Shown: positions 43,833-53,068 of the stretch, in pieces | How positions within the stretch are numbered: position 1 is the first letter of the stretch | Layout: every line of letters begins with the position of its first letter | Source: Yersinia massiliensis | GTDB taxonomy: Bacteria > Pseudomonadota > Gammaproteobacteria > Enterobacterales > Enterobacteriaceae | Assembly (NCBI RefSeq): GCF_003048255.1 | Contig: NZ_CP028487.1 | Span: 4,774,001 to 4,838,000, forward strand | Direction: 5' to 3' | DNA length: 64,000 bases | Translations under genes and position numbers: made by a program | The notes under the pieces: generated by a model | What the model was told of the DNA's origin: nothing | Databases searched by the model: none | The model's input: the letters and a program-made list of their open reading frames with translations, nothing else

Positions 43833-44636
43833 CTACTTCTTAAATTCTTTTTGGTATAAATCGATACCCTCTTTACCCACTCGCCCTAAGAACTCACTAA
43901 CTTCATCACTCATATAAGAGAGGTCATTGAGATCAGTAAGGTCATAGCTTAAATGGGTTCTCTTTTGAGTATCAATAAAATGAAGAATATTACTGTCTTT
44001 AAGCTTAATCACATTACAAGCATGCCCTCGAGTCGCTCCCGGCAACATCGTCCATAACGTTGGTCGATGGATAACAAGAACACCATATAACTCACTATCA
44101 GGCTTACATGTTTCTAATTGTGCGATTAATTTAGCAGCAGACATACCCACTTCATCATCCTTCGGTAGCCCCATATTCCCTTTGACATCCGCGCCTCTCA
44201 ATGTCGGTAATGCGAGATACAATTTATTTTGTTCGAATGTATCAATGACAGCAGTTGCACAAGATGCACAGTTGGTTTGCCCAAAGCCATGAATCCCAAA
44301 CAACGCCAATAAAGCGGCTAGCGGTCGGAGAAATAGAGGGGGTTTTCCCTCGCGATTGACTTCTGTTAATAAATAGTCGAAGTAGGCTTCTTTGCCAAAG
44401 GCATAACGATCTGGCTTTATTCCAAAGAGAGCCTCTTTGTTTTCTATTTTCTCAGGTGGTGCATAGGTTGATAAGTCGCCGAGACTATATTCACTGATGT
44501 CATCAAAGGAGCCGTGTAGATCATAAGAACTGTAGAGCGATTCAAGAGAACCGCACCCGACTATTGACGGGTTTAGCGCTAATGGGTCCATAACAGGCTT
44601 AACAAACGCGCCTGCATTAGAAATACTATTGACCAT
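43833..44636 (-). CDS. Orphan papain-fold protein, candidate deamidase/protease effector
   Basis: I do not recognise this gene by name. The 267-residue product has no signal peptide or clear transmembrane anchor. Its Ser/Asn-rich start (MVNSISNAGAF) resembles type III effector N-termini. Residues about 115-225 show a papain-like triad: Q120 and C126 in GQTNCASCATAV (Q to C spacing of six, as in papain, with N122-C123 as in papain-fold toxin domains), H205 in TRGHACNV and D222 in FIDTQ. This pattern fits Tox-PL glutamine deamidases and resembles SseI/PMT-type effectors. I chose the ATG at 44636 because GGGGA lies five bases upstream; ATG 44639 and an upstream TTG are alternatives. Sampled lines look AT-richer than tpiA. 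It occupies the place of cdh in E. coli. Function is inferred only. Confidence 0.7.
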   Translation of the reverse strand: MVNSISNAGAFVKPVMDPLALNPSIVGCGSLESLYSSYDLHGSFDDISEYSLGDLSTYAPPEKIENKEALFGIKPDRYAFGKEAYFDYLLTEVNREGKPPLFLRPLAALLALFGIHGFGQTNCASCATAVIDTFEQNKLYLALPTLRGADVKGNMGLPKDDEVGMSAAKLIAQLETCKPDSELYGVLVIHRPTLWTMLPGATRGHACNVIKLKDSNILHFIDTQKRTHLSYDLTDLNDLSYMSDEVSEFLGRVGKEGIDLYQKEFKK

Positions 44637-44780
44637 CATTTTCCCCAATACGTTGTGTTGCCTTATCGGCAAAGACCACTTAATAACGTACTGTGCAGCA
44701 GTTAGCGAATCCTACGGTTGGCATTTATAAGTAAGGTAATAAATATGAAAAAATATTATTACTAAAATCAATAAAGCAAA

Positions 44781-44807
44781 ACGCCCACAGTTTTCACTGA
44801 CAGGCGT
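44781..44807 (-). terminator. Terminator of sbp
   Basis: A two-part stem (ACGCC/GGCGT outside, CAGT/ACTG inside, with a small internal loop) is followed on the minus strand by TTTGCTTTATT, 28 bases after the sbp stop. Confidence 0.65.
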
Positions 44808-44835
44808 CTTATTAGGGCAATAATAATGCAGTTAT

Positions 44836-45825
44836 TTAACGTTTACTGATCTCGTCAAATACGCCGCCCGTGGCGAAATGCACCTGCTGTGCCTGAGTCC
44901 AGCCACCAAAAACATCATCAATAGTAAACAGTTTCAGTTTCGGGAATTCATTCGCAAACTTAGCTGCGACGGCGGGATCACGTGGGCGATAGTAATTCTT
45001 GGCCGCGATAGTCTGGCCTTCTGGCGAATAGAGGTATTTCAAATACGCATCAGCGACATCACGAGTGCCGCGTTTATCGACCACTTTATCCACGACCGAC
45101 ACCGTTGGCTCTGCCAAAATAGAGACACTTGGGGTGATGATATCGAATTGGTCTTTACCCACTTCATTTACTGCCAGTAGTGCTTCGTTTTCCCAAGCAA
45201 TCAGCACATCACCAATGCCACGTTCGACGAAGGTATTAGTGGCACCGCGAGCGCCAGAATCCAATACTTCCACATTCTTATACAGGGTTTTGACAAATTC
45301 CTGCGCCTTGGCTTGATCGTTGTTGTTGTGCTCTAACGCATAACCCCATGCAGCTAAGTAGTTCCAACGCGCACCACCAGAGGTTTTTGGATTAGGGGTG
45401 ATCACCGAAATACCCGGTTTGACTAAATCTGACCAGTCATGGATTTGCTTAGGATTCCCTTTACGCACCAAAAATACGATGGTTGATGTGTAAGGTGCGG
45501 AGTTATCCGGTAGGCGCTTGATCCAGTTCTTATCAATACGACCACGCTCAGCAATAGCATCGACGTCATAAGCCAGTGCCAGTGTTACAACATCGGCTTC
45601 AATACCATTAATCACCGAGGTCGCCTGCTTACCAGAACCACCGTGGGATTGGCGCACGGTGACTTTATCACCCGTTTGTTGTTGCCAGTGCTTACTGAAT
45701 GCTTGGTTATATTCCTGATAAAATTCACGTGTCGGATCATAGGACACATTCAATAATTGAATATCTTTTGCTATGGCACCCGATGCCAACAGCAGTAACG
45801 ACAAACCCACACCCCATTTACGCAT
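44836..45825 (-). CDS. sbp: Periplasmic sulfate-binding protein
   Basis: This 329-residue solute-binding protein delivers sulfate to the CysTWA ABC importer. A signal peptide (residues 1-19, ending AIAK) is followed by the mature start [20 protein letters not shown]. The sulfate-binding segment SHGGSGKQ and the strongly conserved [19 protein letters not shown] identify it as Sbp rather than CysP. It stands alone with its own terminator between the papain-fold gene and pfkA. Confidence 0.96.
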   Translation of the reverse strand: MRKWGVGLSLLLLASGAIAKDIQLLNVSYDPTREFYQEYNQAFSKHWQQQTGDKVTVRQSHGGSGKQATSVINGIEADVVTLALAYDVDAIAERGRIDKNWIKRLPDNSAPYTSTIVFLVRKGNPKQIHDWSDLVKPGISVITPNPKTSGGARWNYLAAWGYALEHNNNDQAKAQEFVKTLYKNVEVLDSGARGATNTFVERGIGDVLIAWENEALLAVNEVGKDQFDIITPSVSILAEPTVSVVDKVVDKRGTRDVADAYLKYLYSPEGQTIAAKNYYRPRDPAVAAKFANEFPKLKLFTIDDVFGGWTQAQQVHFATGGVFDEISKR

Positions 45826-45987
45826 TGACCCGCTCCCAAAATGATTATTATTAATCTAATTTTTCAACCTAACGTGCTATCAACCTGATTGGTTGGCTTG
45901 ATAGAGAGCGTGCCAGAAACTATCCATCCAATTAAAGAATAAAAAACTTCTGATTATATCAATACGAAATATACGACATCTAGAATG

Positions 45988-46012
45988 CAAAAAGCCCCCG
46001 CATGCGGAGGCT
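45988..46012 (-). terminator. Terminator of pfkA
   Basis: A stem AGCC-CCGCA/TGCGG-GGCT with small mismatches is followed on the minus strand by T5 (GGCTTTTTG). Confidence 0.8.
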
Positions 46013-46035
46013 CTGAGAGGACGTGGACGACTGTT

Positions 46036-47019
46036 TTAGAACAGTTTTTTCGCTGTGTCGTACCAGTCTTCTTTGAATTTACTTTTCTTGTTTTCTGGCG
46101 CGATACAAATCGAGATTAACTCATGCACCATTTTCTCGTTCTGAATACCGACGCAGAAGCCGCCTTGTGAGAAATCATGATCCTGCAACAGCAGATCCAC
46201 GGCATAGGAGCCCATACGAGAAGCCAAAATACGGTCATAAGCAACCGGAGCACCGCCGCGCTGGATATGACCGAGTACTGTGCCACGGGTTTCACGGCCA
46301 GTTTCTTTCTCGATATATTTGGCTAGCGAATCGATGTCATCCAGTTTTTCGGTGATCGCCACGATAGCGTGCTTCTTACCTTTTGCGATACCCGCTTTGA
46401 TTTCAGCAACCAGATCTTCACGTTTGAATTCAACTTCAGGGATAGCGATAAACTCACAGCCCCCAGCAATAGCTGCTGCCAAAGTCAAATCACCGCAATA
46501 ACGGCCCATCACTTCAACGATAGAGATACGCTGGTGTGAAGAAGAAGTGTCACGTAGGCGGTCAATCGCTTCAACCACGGTTTCCAGCGCGGTGAAGAAA
46601 CCGATGGTGTAGTCCGTACCCGCCACATCGTTATCGATGGTGCCCGGAAGACCGACACAGTGAATGCCACCTTCTTTCGTCAGCAAGTCAGCACCGGCAT
46701 ATGAACCGTCACCACCGATAACGACCAGACCATCAATACCATGATCTCTCATATTTTTGAGCGCCACTTGACGCACTTGTGGATCGCGGAACTCTGGGAA
46801 ACGTGCAGAACCGAGGAAAGTACCGCCACGGTTAATCATATCTGACACGCTATAGCGGTCCAGCTTCTTCATACGATTTTCGTGCAAGCCAAGGTAGCCA
46901 TCTTCAATACCGTAAACTTCCAGCCCTGCTGACAAAGCGGCACGAACCACCCCACGAATGGCTGCGTTCATACCAGGTGCGTCACCACCACTTGTTAGTA
47001 CACCGATTTTTTTGACCAT
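46036..47019 (-). CDS. pfkA: 6-phosphofructokinase I
   Basis: This 327-residue allosteric glycolytic kinase has the ATP loop [13 protein letters not shown] and [12 protein letters not shown], and the catalytic aspartate in [16 protein letters not shown] chose the ATG at 47019 ([12 protein letters not shown]) because AGAGGT lies upstream and it matches the E. coli N-terminus; the open frame continues to 47082 without similarity. It is about seven residues longer than E. coli PfkA at the C-terminus. Confidence 0.97.
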   Translation of the reverse strand: MVKKIGVLTSGGDAPGMNAAIRGVVRAALSAGLEVYGIEDGYLGLHENRMKKLDRYSVSDMINRGGTFLGSARFPEFRDPQVRQVALKNMRDHGIDGLVVIGGDGSYAGADLLTKEGGIHCVGLPGTIDNDVAGTDYTIGFFTALETVVEAIDRLRDTSSSHQRISIVEVMGRYCGDLTLAAAIAGGCEFIAIPEVEFKREDLVAEIKAGIAKGKKHAIVAITEKLDDIDSLAKYIEKETGRETRGTVLGHIQRGGAPVAYDRILASRMGSYAVDLLLQDHDFSQGGFCVGIQNEKMVHELISICIAPENKKSKFKEDWYDTAKKLF

Positions 47020-47254
47020 GACTACCTCTAAACTTGTAGATGCGATTTTTAAATTCGTTGTCTGCTGATTTATGCTTGGCACAGGTGATAGAGTACGGAA
47101 ATCAGCTTTATGAGATTAATATCGGATATTATAGCAAAAACACCAAGCTGAATTGATTCAAGTCATGCCATTTGGCGGTATTTTCTTCATGATCGAATCA
47201 ACATGTCACAAAGTTTATCCATCGTTAATGACGCTATTATTTATTCAGTCATTA

Positions 47255-48157
47255 TTATAGTTCCCAATGCGCATGACGCTCTTTTGGCACGACGGAACAG
47301 GGATCTTGGTGGATTAGCACATCCGCACCAGGGAAGCGGTGTAACAATGCACGCTCAACTTGCTCAGCTAAGACATGCGCCTCCATCAACGGCATCATAT
47401 CTTCCATTTCAAGATGCAGCTGAATAAAGCGAGTCGGCCCCGACTGACGAGTTCGCAGGTCATGAGCACCAATCACACCCGGCCAAGACATCACAATATC
47501 GATAATCTCCTGCCGTTCAGCATCAGGCAATGCACGATCCAGTAAAGCTTGTACCGCCTCATAACCCATACGCAACGCGCTATACAGAATATAAACACCT
47601 ATCCCCAAAGCAAATAGCGCATCCGCTCGATGGAAGCCGTACCAGCTTAACCCCAGTGCAATAAGAATAGCACCATTCATCATGACGTCCGATTGATAGT
47701 GCAGCATATCGGCACGAATGGCCTGACTGTGCGTTTTTCGCACCACCCAACGCTGAAATGTCACTAATATTAGGGTACTGAATAATGCAAATAGCGTTAC
47801 CCAGATGCCTAAACCTGGGTCTTGCAAGGGTTCCGGTGAGGCTAAATGTTGGAAACCGGTCAGGAACAGGAATAATGCAGAGCCAGAAATAAACATGCTT
47901 TGCGCCAGTGCTGCTAATGATTCCGCTTTCCCGTGGCCGAAAGTATGTTCTGCATCAGCAGGTTGCAGTGAGTATCGCACGACAAAAAGGTTGGTTAGTG
48001 AAGCCGCGAGATCCACTAGCGAGTCAACTAACGCGGCCAATAAGCTCACCGACCCAGTATGCCACCAGGCAAAAATTTTAATCACCAGTAAAATTGATGC
48101 CAGCACAGTAGCACTCAGTGCCGCGGCTTTGACCAGTCGCGCATATTGCGGATCCAT
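47255..48157 (-). CDS. fieF: Ferrous iron/zinc efflux transporter FieF (CDF family)
   Basis: This 300-residue inner-membrane antiporter exports Zn2+, Fe2+ and Cd2+. The transport-site aspartates D45 and D49 lie in [14 protein letters not shown], and the paired His/Asp of helix 5 lie in [14 protein letters not shown]. The C-terminal cytoplasmic domain (from about residue 210) binds regulatory metal. The order cpxP-fieF-pfkA matches E. coli. A fragment of a Yersinia repeat lies just upstream at 48190. Confidence 0.96.
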   Translation of the reverse strand: MDPQYARLVKAAALSATVLASILLVIKIFAWWHTGSVSLLAALVDSLVDLAASLTNLFVVRYSLQPADAEHTFGHGKAESLAALAQSMFISGSALFLFLTGFQHLASPEPLQDPGLGIWVTLFALFSTLILVTFQRWVVRKTHSQAIRADMLHYQSDVMMNGAILIALGLSWYGFHRADALFALGIGVYILYSALRMGYEAVQALLDRALPDAERQEIIDIVMSWPGVIGAHDLRTRQSGPTRFIQLHLEMEDMMPLMEAHVLAEQVERALLHRFPGADVLIHQDPCSVVPKERHAHWEL

Positions 48158-48189
48158 AACGCATTCCGAATAATATTAAGGACTCTCAG

Positions 48190-48219
48190 TATATACCCTA
48201 AATAATTCGAGGTGCAGTC
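48190..48219. repeat. Half copy of a Yersinia palindromic repeat
   Basis: The sequence TATATACCCTAAATAATTCG followed by AGGTGCAG resembles one arm of the ATACCC...TTCAAG...TGCAGG element seen whole at 17311-17389. No matching right arm is nearby. Confidence 0.45.
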
Positions 48220-48287
48220 AGGTCATCAGTGAAGAAGTCGTCTAGTTAGCCATTAGAGTAAAGATTTTCACACGACGATAGGCATAT

Positions 48288-48348
48288 AAAAAAAAAGCCC
48301 CGCCATCATGGCGGGGAAAGACAGGGATGGTGTCTATGGCAAGGAAAA
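48288..48348 (-). ncRNA. cpxQ: CpxQ small RNA from the cpxP 3' UTR
   Basis: The minus strand downstream of cpxP begins TTTTCCTTGCCATAGACACC and continues ATCCCTGTCTTTCCCCGCC (48348 downward), which closely matches the conserved 5' seed regions of CpxQ in Salmonella and E. coli. It ends in a terminator: stem CCCCGCCA/TGGCGGGG followed by nine T. CpxQ is cut from cpxP mRNA by RNase E and, with Hfq, represses envelope-protein mRNAs. The seed region is conserved while the terminator stem differs, as expected for a functional RNA. Confidence 0.85.
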
Positions 48349-48369
48349 CAGGGTATTACAGGGTACTAC

Positions 48370-48870
48370 TTACTTCTGGGCAGAAGAGGGTTGTGCTGCT
48401 GGCGCCTGCTGCATTTTCTCAATGCGCTGCTGGTGCTTTTGATTCAGGGCAGCTTTTTGCTCTGGTGTGAGCAAGTTGTACATTTGGTTGCGAACTTTAG
48501 CCATTTCGACCTGACGTTCAATCTGGTCTTTGGACATCTTCTCGGCTTGTGCTCTTACCGCAGCTTCGTCGAATTTATCGGCGGTCATAAGCTTGTGCAT
48601 GGCTTCACGGTCAGCAATATCCATACGGGGTTGACCTTGGCGAGACTGGCGCATCAGGTCACGCATTTGCTGACGCTGTTGTTCAGTCAGATTCACACCA
48701 TCAAACATGTTATGGTGACCACGGCCATCTTTTTTGTTCATCATCGAACCGTCACCATGGCACCAGCCATTGTCTCTGTCGGCTTTATCGACGGCGAAGG
48801 CGGTTGAAGAGCCGAGAACTAACATTGACGCCATCATTAACGTTGTTAATTTAGTTACTTTACGCATCAT
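48370..48870 (-). CDS. cpxP: Periplasmic Cpx pathway inhibitor and chaperone CpxP
   Basis: This 166-residue Spy/CpxP-family protein has a signal peptide (residues 1-26, ending TAFA) and two LTxxQ motifs (LTEQQRQQM and LTPEQKAAL) typical of the family. It binds misfolded envelope proteins and damps CpxA. It is divergent from cpxRA across a CpxR box, and its 3' UTR yields CpxQ. The Gln/Ala-rich C-terminal tail is longer and less conserved. Confidence 0.93.
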   Translation of the reverse strand: MMRKVTKLTTLMMASMLVLGSSTAFAVDKADRDNGWCHGDGSMMNKKDGRGHHNMFDGVNLTEQQRQQMRDLMRQSRQGQPRMDIADREAMHKLMTADKFDEAAVRAQAEKMSKDQIERQVEMAKVRNQMYNLLTPEQKAALNQKHQQRIEKMQQAPAAQPSSAQK

Positions 48871-48985
48871 TTAACTCCTGGTTTCTATCTGCTAAGCGAT
48901 TTGCTGCTATGCGATTCAATGAGGAGCAGTCTATCGGTCCAGCTGCAAACATGCGTCAGCGGATGTAAAACTGGAGTCAGAGCAT

Positions 48986-49000
48986 GTAAAGCTAAGTAAA
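48986..49000. promoter_or_regulatory. CpxR box between cpxP and cpxR
   Basis: GTAAAGCTAAGTAAA is a perfect GTAAA-N5-GTAAA site, the known CpxR-P consensus. It lies 116 bases from cpxP and 55 bases from cpxR, so it can autoactivate both. A further GTAAA occurs at 48965. Confidence 0.88.
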
Positions 49001-49054
49001 GTCATGGAATACCGGCAAGCGTTAACGTATTTTGCGTCAAGAGGAGAAATAACC

Positions 49055-49753
49055 ATGCATAAAATCCTATTAGTTGATGATGACCGTGAATTGACGTCGC
49101 TGTTGAAAGAATTACTGGAAATGGAAGGTTTTAATGTTGTTGTTGCCCATGATGGCGAACAGGCATTGAACTTGCTGGACAGTTCTATCGACTTGTTATT
49201 ACTTGATATTATGATGCCACGTAAAAACGGCATCGAAACGCTAAAAGAGTTGCGTCAACATCACCAAACACCGGTGATTATGCTGACTGCCCGTGGCAGT
49301 GAATTGGATCGGGTACTTGGCCTTGAGCTAGGTGCTGACGATTATCTGGCAAAACCCTTTAACGATCGTGAACTGGTTGCCCGTATCCGTGCAATTTTGC
49401 GTCGCTCTAACTGGAGCGAACAGCAACAAAATATTGATCAGGGTGCGCCGATACTTGACGTTGATTGCCTGCAATTGAATCCTGGCCGGCAAGAAGCCAG
49501 TTTTGAAGGGCAAGTGCTGGAACTGACTGGTACTGAATTTACCTTACTCTACTTACTGGCCCAACATCTCGGTCAGGTCGTCTCGCGAGAGCATCTGAGC
49601 CAAGAAGTGCTGGGGAAACGGTTGACACCTTTTGACCGTGCTATTGATATGCATATTTCAAACCTACGCCGTAAGTTACCCGATCGCAAAGATGGGTTGC
49701 CGTGGTTTAAAACCTTACGTGGTCGCGGGTATCTGATGGTATCCGAAACATGA
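49055..49753 (+). CDS. cpxR: Response regulator CpxR
   Basis: This 232-residue OmpR-family regulator has the phosphorylation site D51 (LLLLDIMMPRKNG), the acidic pocket D8-D10 and the conserved LTARG and KPF residues, followed by a winged-helix DNA-binding domain with SNLRRKLPDR. I chose the ATG at 49055 because GAGGAG lies upstream; the frame is open to 49004. Its stop overlaps the cpxA start (ATGA). Confidence 0.97.
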   Translation: MHKILLVDDDRELTSLLKELLEMEGFNVVVAHDGEQALNLLDSSIDLLLLDIMMPRKNGIETLKELRQHHQTPVIMLTARGSELDRVLGLELGADDYLAKPFNDRELVARIRAILRRSNWSEQQQNIDQGAPILDVDCLQLNPGRQEASFEGQVLELTGTEFTLLYLLAQHLGQVVSREHLSQEVLGKRLTPFDRAIDMHISNLRRKLPDRKDGLPWFKTLRGRGYLMVSET

Positions 49754-51126
49754 TTAACAGTTTAACGACGCGAATTTTTGCCATTTTCTGGTTTACCTTA
49801 GCGCTGGTATTGATGCTCGTGCTGATGTTACCAAAGCTTGATTCGCGTCAAATGACCACTTTACTCGATAGCGAAGAGCGTCAGGGTACGATGCTCGAGC
49901 AACATATTGAAGCCGAGCTGGCCAGCGATCCTGCTAATGATCTCATGTGGTGGCGTAGACTGTATCGCGCCATTGAGAAGTGGGCACCGCCGGGCCAGCA
50001 TTTGGTGTTAGTGACCTCCGAAGGCCGTGTGATTGGTGCTCAACGACACGAAATGCAGATTGTACGTAATTTTATCGGCCAGTCAGATAACTCTGATCAG
50101 CCGAAAAAGAAGAAATATGGTCGTGTCGAGATGGTCGGCCCCTTCTCGATTCGGGATGGCGAAGATAACTATCAGCTCTATTTGCTGCGCCCTGCCAGCA
50201 GTCCACAATCTGATTTTATCAACCTGATGTTTGACCGGCCGCTACTGCTGTTGATTGCCACCATGTTAATCAGCTCACCCCTGCTGTTGTGGCTGGCGTG
50301 GAGTTTGGCAAAACCGGCTCGTAAGCTGAAAAATGCTGCTGATGATGTTGCTAGAGGCAATCTAAAACCGCACCCAGAGCTGGAATCCGGGCCCCAAGAA
50401 TTTTTGGCTACCGGTGCCAGTTTTAATCAGATGATCAGTGCGCTCGATCGAATGGTCGTGGCCCAACAGCGGCTCATTTCTGATATCTCCCATGAGCTAC
50501 GTACCCCGCTCACCCGCTTACAACTGGCAACAGCGCTGATGCGTCGTCGCCATGGTGAGGGTAAAGAGTTGGAACGTATCGAAATGGAGGCGCAGCGGTT
50601 AGATAGCATGATCAATGACTTGTTGGTGTTATCCCGCAGTCAGCACAAAAGCGAACTTCATCGCGAGCCGATTAAAGCGAATGATTTATGGTCTGATGTG
50701 CTGGCAGATGCCCAGTTCGAAGCTGACCAAATGGGCAAAACGTTGGAAGTCACCTCTCCCCCAGGGCCGTGGACCTTATTTGCTAACCCAGCAGCTCTTG
50801 AGAGTGCGTTGGAGAATATCGTGCGTAATGCGCTGCGTTATTCCCATCACCACATTGCGGTGGCATTCAGCTCGGATAACCAAGGTGTCACCATCATTGT
50901 TGACGATGATGGGCCAGGTGTTAGCCCAGACGACCGCGAGCAGATATTCCGGCCATTCTATCGCACTGATGAAGCGCGAGATCGCGAATCAGGCGGCACA
51001 GGCTTAGGACTCGCGATTGTTGAAACGGCGGTTAACCAGCATCGTGGTTGGGTACGAGCAGAGGATAGTCCATTAGGCGGCTTACGGCTGATACTGTGGT
51101 TACCGCTGCACCCGCTGAAAGCCTAA
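49750..51126 (+). CDS. cpxA: Envelope-stress sensor histidine kinase CpxA
   Basis: This 458-residue inner-membrane kinase has two transmembrane helices (about 7-29 and 165-187) bounding a periplasmic sensor domain, then HAMP, the H-box DISHELRTPLTRL with the phosphorylated histidine near residue 248, and an ATPase domain with DDGPGVSPDDREQIF and GGTGLGLAI. It overlaps cpxR by four bases and is translationally coupled to it. Confidence 0.97.
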   Translation: MINSLTTRIFAIFWFTLALVLMLVLMLPKLDSRQMTTLLDSEERQGTMLEQHIEAELASDPANDLMWWRRLYRAIEKWAPPGQHLVLVTSEGRVIGAQRHEMQIVRNFIGQSDNSDQPKKKKYGRVEMVGPFSIRDGEDNYQLYLLRPASSPQSDFINLMFDRPLLLLIATMLISSPLLLWLAWSLAKPARKLKNAADDVARGNLKPHPELESGPQEFLATGASFNQMISALDRMVVAQQRLISDISHELRTPLTRLQLATALMRRRHGEGKELERIEMEAQRLDSMINDLLVLSRSQHKSELHREPIKANDLWSDVLADAQFEADQMGKTLEVTSPPGPWTLFANPAALESALENIVRNALRYSHHHIAVAFSSDNQGVTIIVDDDGPGVSPDDREQIFRPFYRTDEARDRESGGTGLGLAIVETAVNQHRGWVRAEDSPLGGLRLILWLPLHPLKA

Positions 51127-51187
51127 TTTTGGCGTAAAAAGAGGCCGTTATCTGCCCCTTGGCTTGAGCGTTTATTTGGCTGCCCGA

Positions 51188-52282
51188 TCATTGTGGATCG
51201 GGCAGATCAACTCTGGTTAAATTCCCTTCTTTTTCCAGCAATCGTTTCTTGCGTTCAATACCCCAGCGGTAGCCTGACAATGCACCATCTTGGCGAATAA
51301 CGCGATGGCAAGGGATCGCAACAGCCAGCATATTGGCCGCACAAGCACCCGCAACAGCACGAACCGCTTTCGGTGAGCCTATTTTAGTGGCGATATCGGC
51401 ATAACTGGCGGTTTCACCTACCGGAATCTCCCGTAGGGCTTGCCATACCCGTTGCTGAAAAGCGGTACCCTGAATATCCAGTGGTAAATCTAGGCCAAGT
51501 TTGGGTGCCTCGACCATGCCCACGACCCGTGCAAACCATTGCTCAAACTCATCATCACCGCCGATTAACGTCGCGTGCGGAAACTTATCCTGCAATTGCT
51601 GCACCAGCAAATCAGGTGAGTCACCCAATAAAATGGCACAAATCCCCAGTTCACTTTTTGCCATTAAAATCGCGCCGAGTGAGCTCTCACCAACGGCAAA
51701 TCGCAGTGTCACATCACGACCACCATGACGATATCGGGTTGGCGTCATGCCCAATAGCGCATTTGATTGCGCATAAAATCGGCCATTAGCGTTATATCCA
51801 GCCTCAAAAATAGCATCAGTCACTGAGCCTTCACCTGCCAATTGAGTACGAACACGTGCACTTCGAGCCGCGTTAGCGTACGCCTTTGGGGTCAGTCCGG
51901 TCATCGCTTTAAACAGCCGGTGAAAATGAAAAGCGCTAAGATTCAATTCAGCGGCCAGTTCATCAAGTTTAAGTGGGGTTTCTGCTTGTTCAATCAAACG
52001 ACACGCTTGACTGATTTTATCTCTATGCTGCTGTGCCAAAGGCAATTGAGTGGGGCGGCAACGTTTACAAGCTCGATAACCCGCTTGCTCCGCAGCCTGA
52101 TTATCAGCAAAGAATTCAATGTGTTCGACTTTAGCCTGACGAGACGGACAGGAGGGACGGCAATAGATACCGGTGGTTTTTACTGCATAAACAAACTGAC
52201 CATCGGCGGCTTTATCACGCGTCGTCACGGCAACCCAACGTGAGTCTTGTTCGCTACCAAATGCGCTTTTGACTGTTGTCAT
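51188..52282 (-). CDS. ada: Ada: DNA alkylation repair protein and transcriptional activator
   Basis: This 364-residue protein has all parts of E. coli Ada. The N-terminal methylphosphotriester domain has zinc cysteines C41, C45, C72 and C75 (YCRPSCPSRQ and CKRCRP). It is followed by an AraC-type helix-turn-helix region (about 95-190) and a C-terminal O6-methylguanine methyltransferase with the acceptor motif IPCHRV. It repairs alkylated DNA and, once methylated, activates its regulon. Unlike in E. coli, alkB does not follow. It lies between cpxA and trmL, genes far apart in E. coli. Confidence 0.94.
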   Translation of the reverse strand: MTTVKSAFGSEQDSRWVAVTTRDKAADGQFVYAVKTTGIYCRPSCPSRQAKVEHIEFFADNQAAEQAGYRACKRCRPTQLPLAQQHRDKISQACRLIEQAETPLKLDELAAELNLSAFHFHRLFKAMTGLTPKAYANAARSARVRTQLAGEGSVTDAIFEAGYNANGRFYAQSNALLGMTPTRYRHGGRDVTLRFAVGESSLGAILMAKSELGICAILLGDSPDLLVQQLQDKFPHATLIGGDDEFEQWFARVVGMVEAPKLGLDLPLDIQGTAFQQRVWQALREIPVGETASYADIATKIGSPKAVRAVAGACAANMLAVAIPCHRVIRQDGALSGYRWGIERKKRLLEKEGNLTRVDLPDPQ

Positions 52283-52450
52283 GATGAATACCCCATTAAT
52301 TCTGACTGTGATGGTCAGCCTATAAAATAGCCGTTAACAGTACTCTCCGCTCCTTGCTTTTAAATTTTTTGTTTTACGCTATCCGCGTCGTCAACCGCTG
52401 CACTCACAGGGGGATTCTGATATCCTGCGCCCCTTATTATTGGGGGACAT

Positions 52451-52954
52451 ATGCTTAATATTGTTTTATTTGAACCCGAAATCCCGCCCAACACCGGTAA
52501 TATTATTCGGTTATGCGCGAATACTGGCTGCCAACTCCATCTGATTAAGCCTTTGGGTTTCACTTGGGACGACAAACGTTTACGCCGTGCGGGTCTTGAT
52601 TACCATGAGTTTGCAAACATCAAGCATCATCATGATTATCAAGCCTTTTTGGACAGCGAAAAACTCGATGGTGCCCTGTCTTCCGGAGCAACACCTGCCC
52701 GCTTATTTGCATTGACCACCAAAGGGACGCCAGCCCATAGCGCTGTGAGTTATCAAGCGAATGATTATCTGCTGTTTGGCCCTGAAACCCGAGGTTTACC
52801 GGCCAGTGTTCTGGATGCGTTACCTGCCCAGCAGAAAATCAGAATACCCATGCAAGCCGATAGCCGCAGTATGAACCTGTCAAATGCCGTATCGGTCGTC
52901 GTATATGAAGCCTGGCGGCAACTAGGGTATCCGGGTGCGTTATTGAAAGAGTAA
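52451..52954 (+). CDS. trmL: tRNA (cytidine/uridine-2'-O)-methyltransferase TrmL
   Basis: This 167-residue SPOUT enzyme methylates the wobble ribose at position 34 of two leucine tRNAs using SAM. The trefoil-knot motifs are clear: [37 protein letters not shown] and [17 protein letters not shown] short insertion (about residues 75-84) makes it ten residues longer than E. coli TrmL. GGGGG precedes the ATG. It converges on cysE. Confidence 0.95.
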   Translation: MLNIVLFEPEIPPNTGNIIRLCANTGCQLHLIKPLGFTWDDKRLRRAGLDYHEFANIKHHHDYQAFLDSEKLDGALSSGATPARLFALTTKGTPAHSAVSYQANDYLLFGPETRGLPASVLDALPAQQKIRIPMQADSRSMNLSNAVSVVVYEAWRQLGYPGALLKE

Positions 52955-52999
52955 AGTCTTGCGAAGGCGAGGCCCACGGATGGGCCAAGTAACCAATTA

Positions 53000-53044
53000 T
53001 TGCTCACACAAATGTTGCTCACACAGATGTTACTCACACCGTGA
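53000..53044. repeat. Three 15-base tandem repeats
   Basis: TTGCTCACACAAATG, TTGCTCACACAGATG and TTACTCACACCGTGA follow one another without gaps. The first two differ at one base, while the third is degenerate. They lie between the convergent genes trmL and cysE, in the place of a usual terminator. Confidence 0.8.
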
Positions 53045-53068
53045 GAGCGTCAAACAGGACCGACAGAA

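Noticed and set aside
53000..53044. CRISPR-like repeat
   Set aside because: The units are contiguous 15-mers without spacers, and no cas genes are present.
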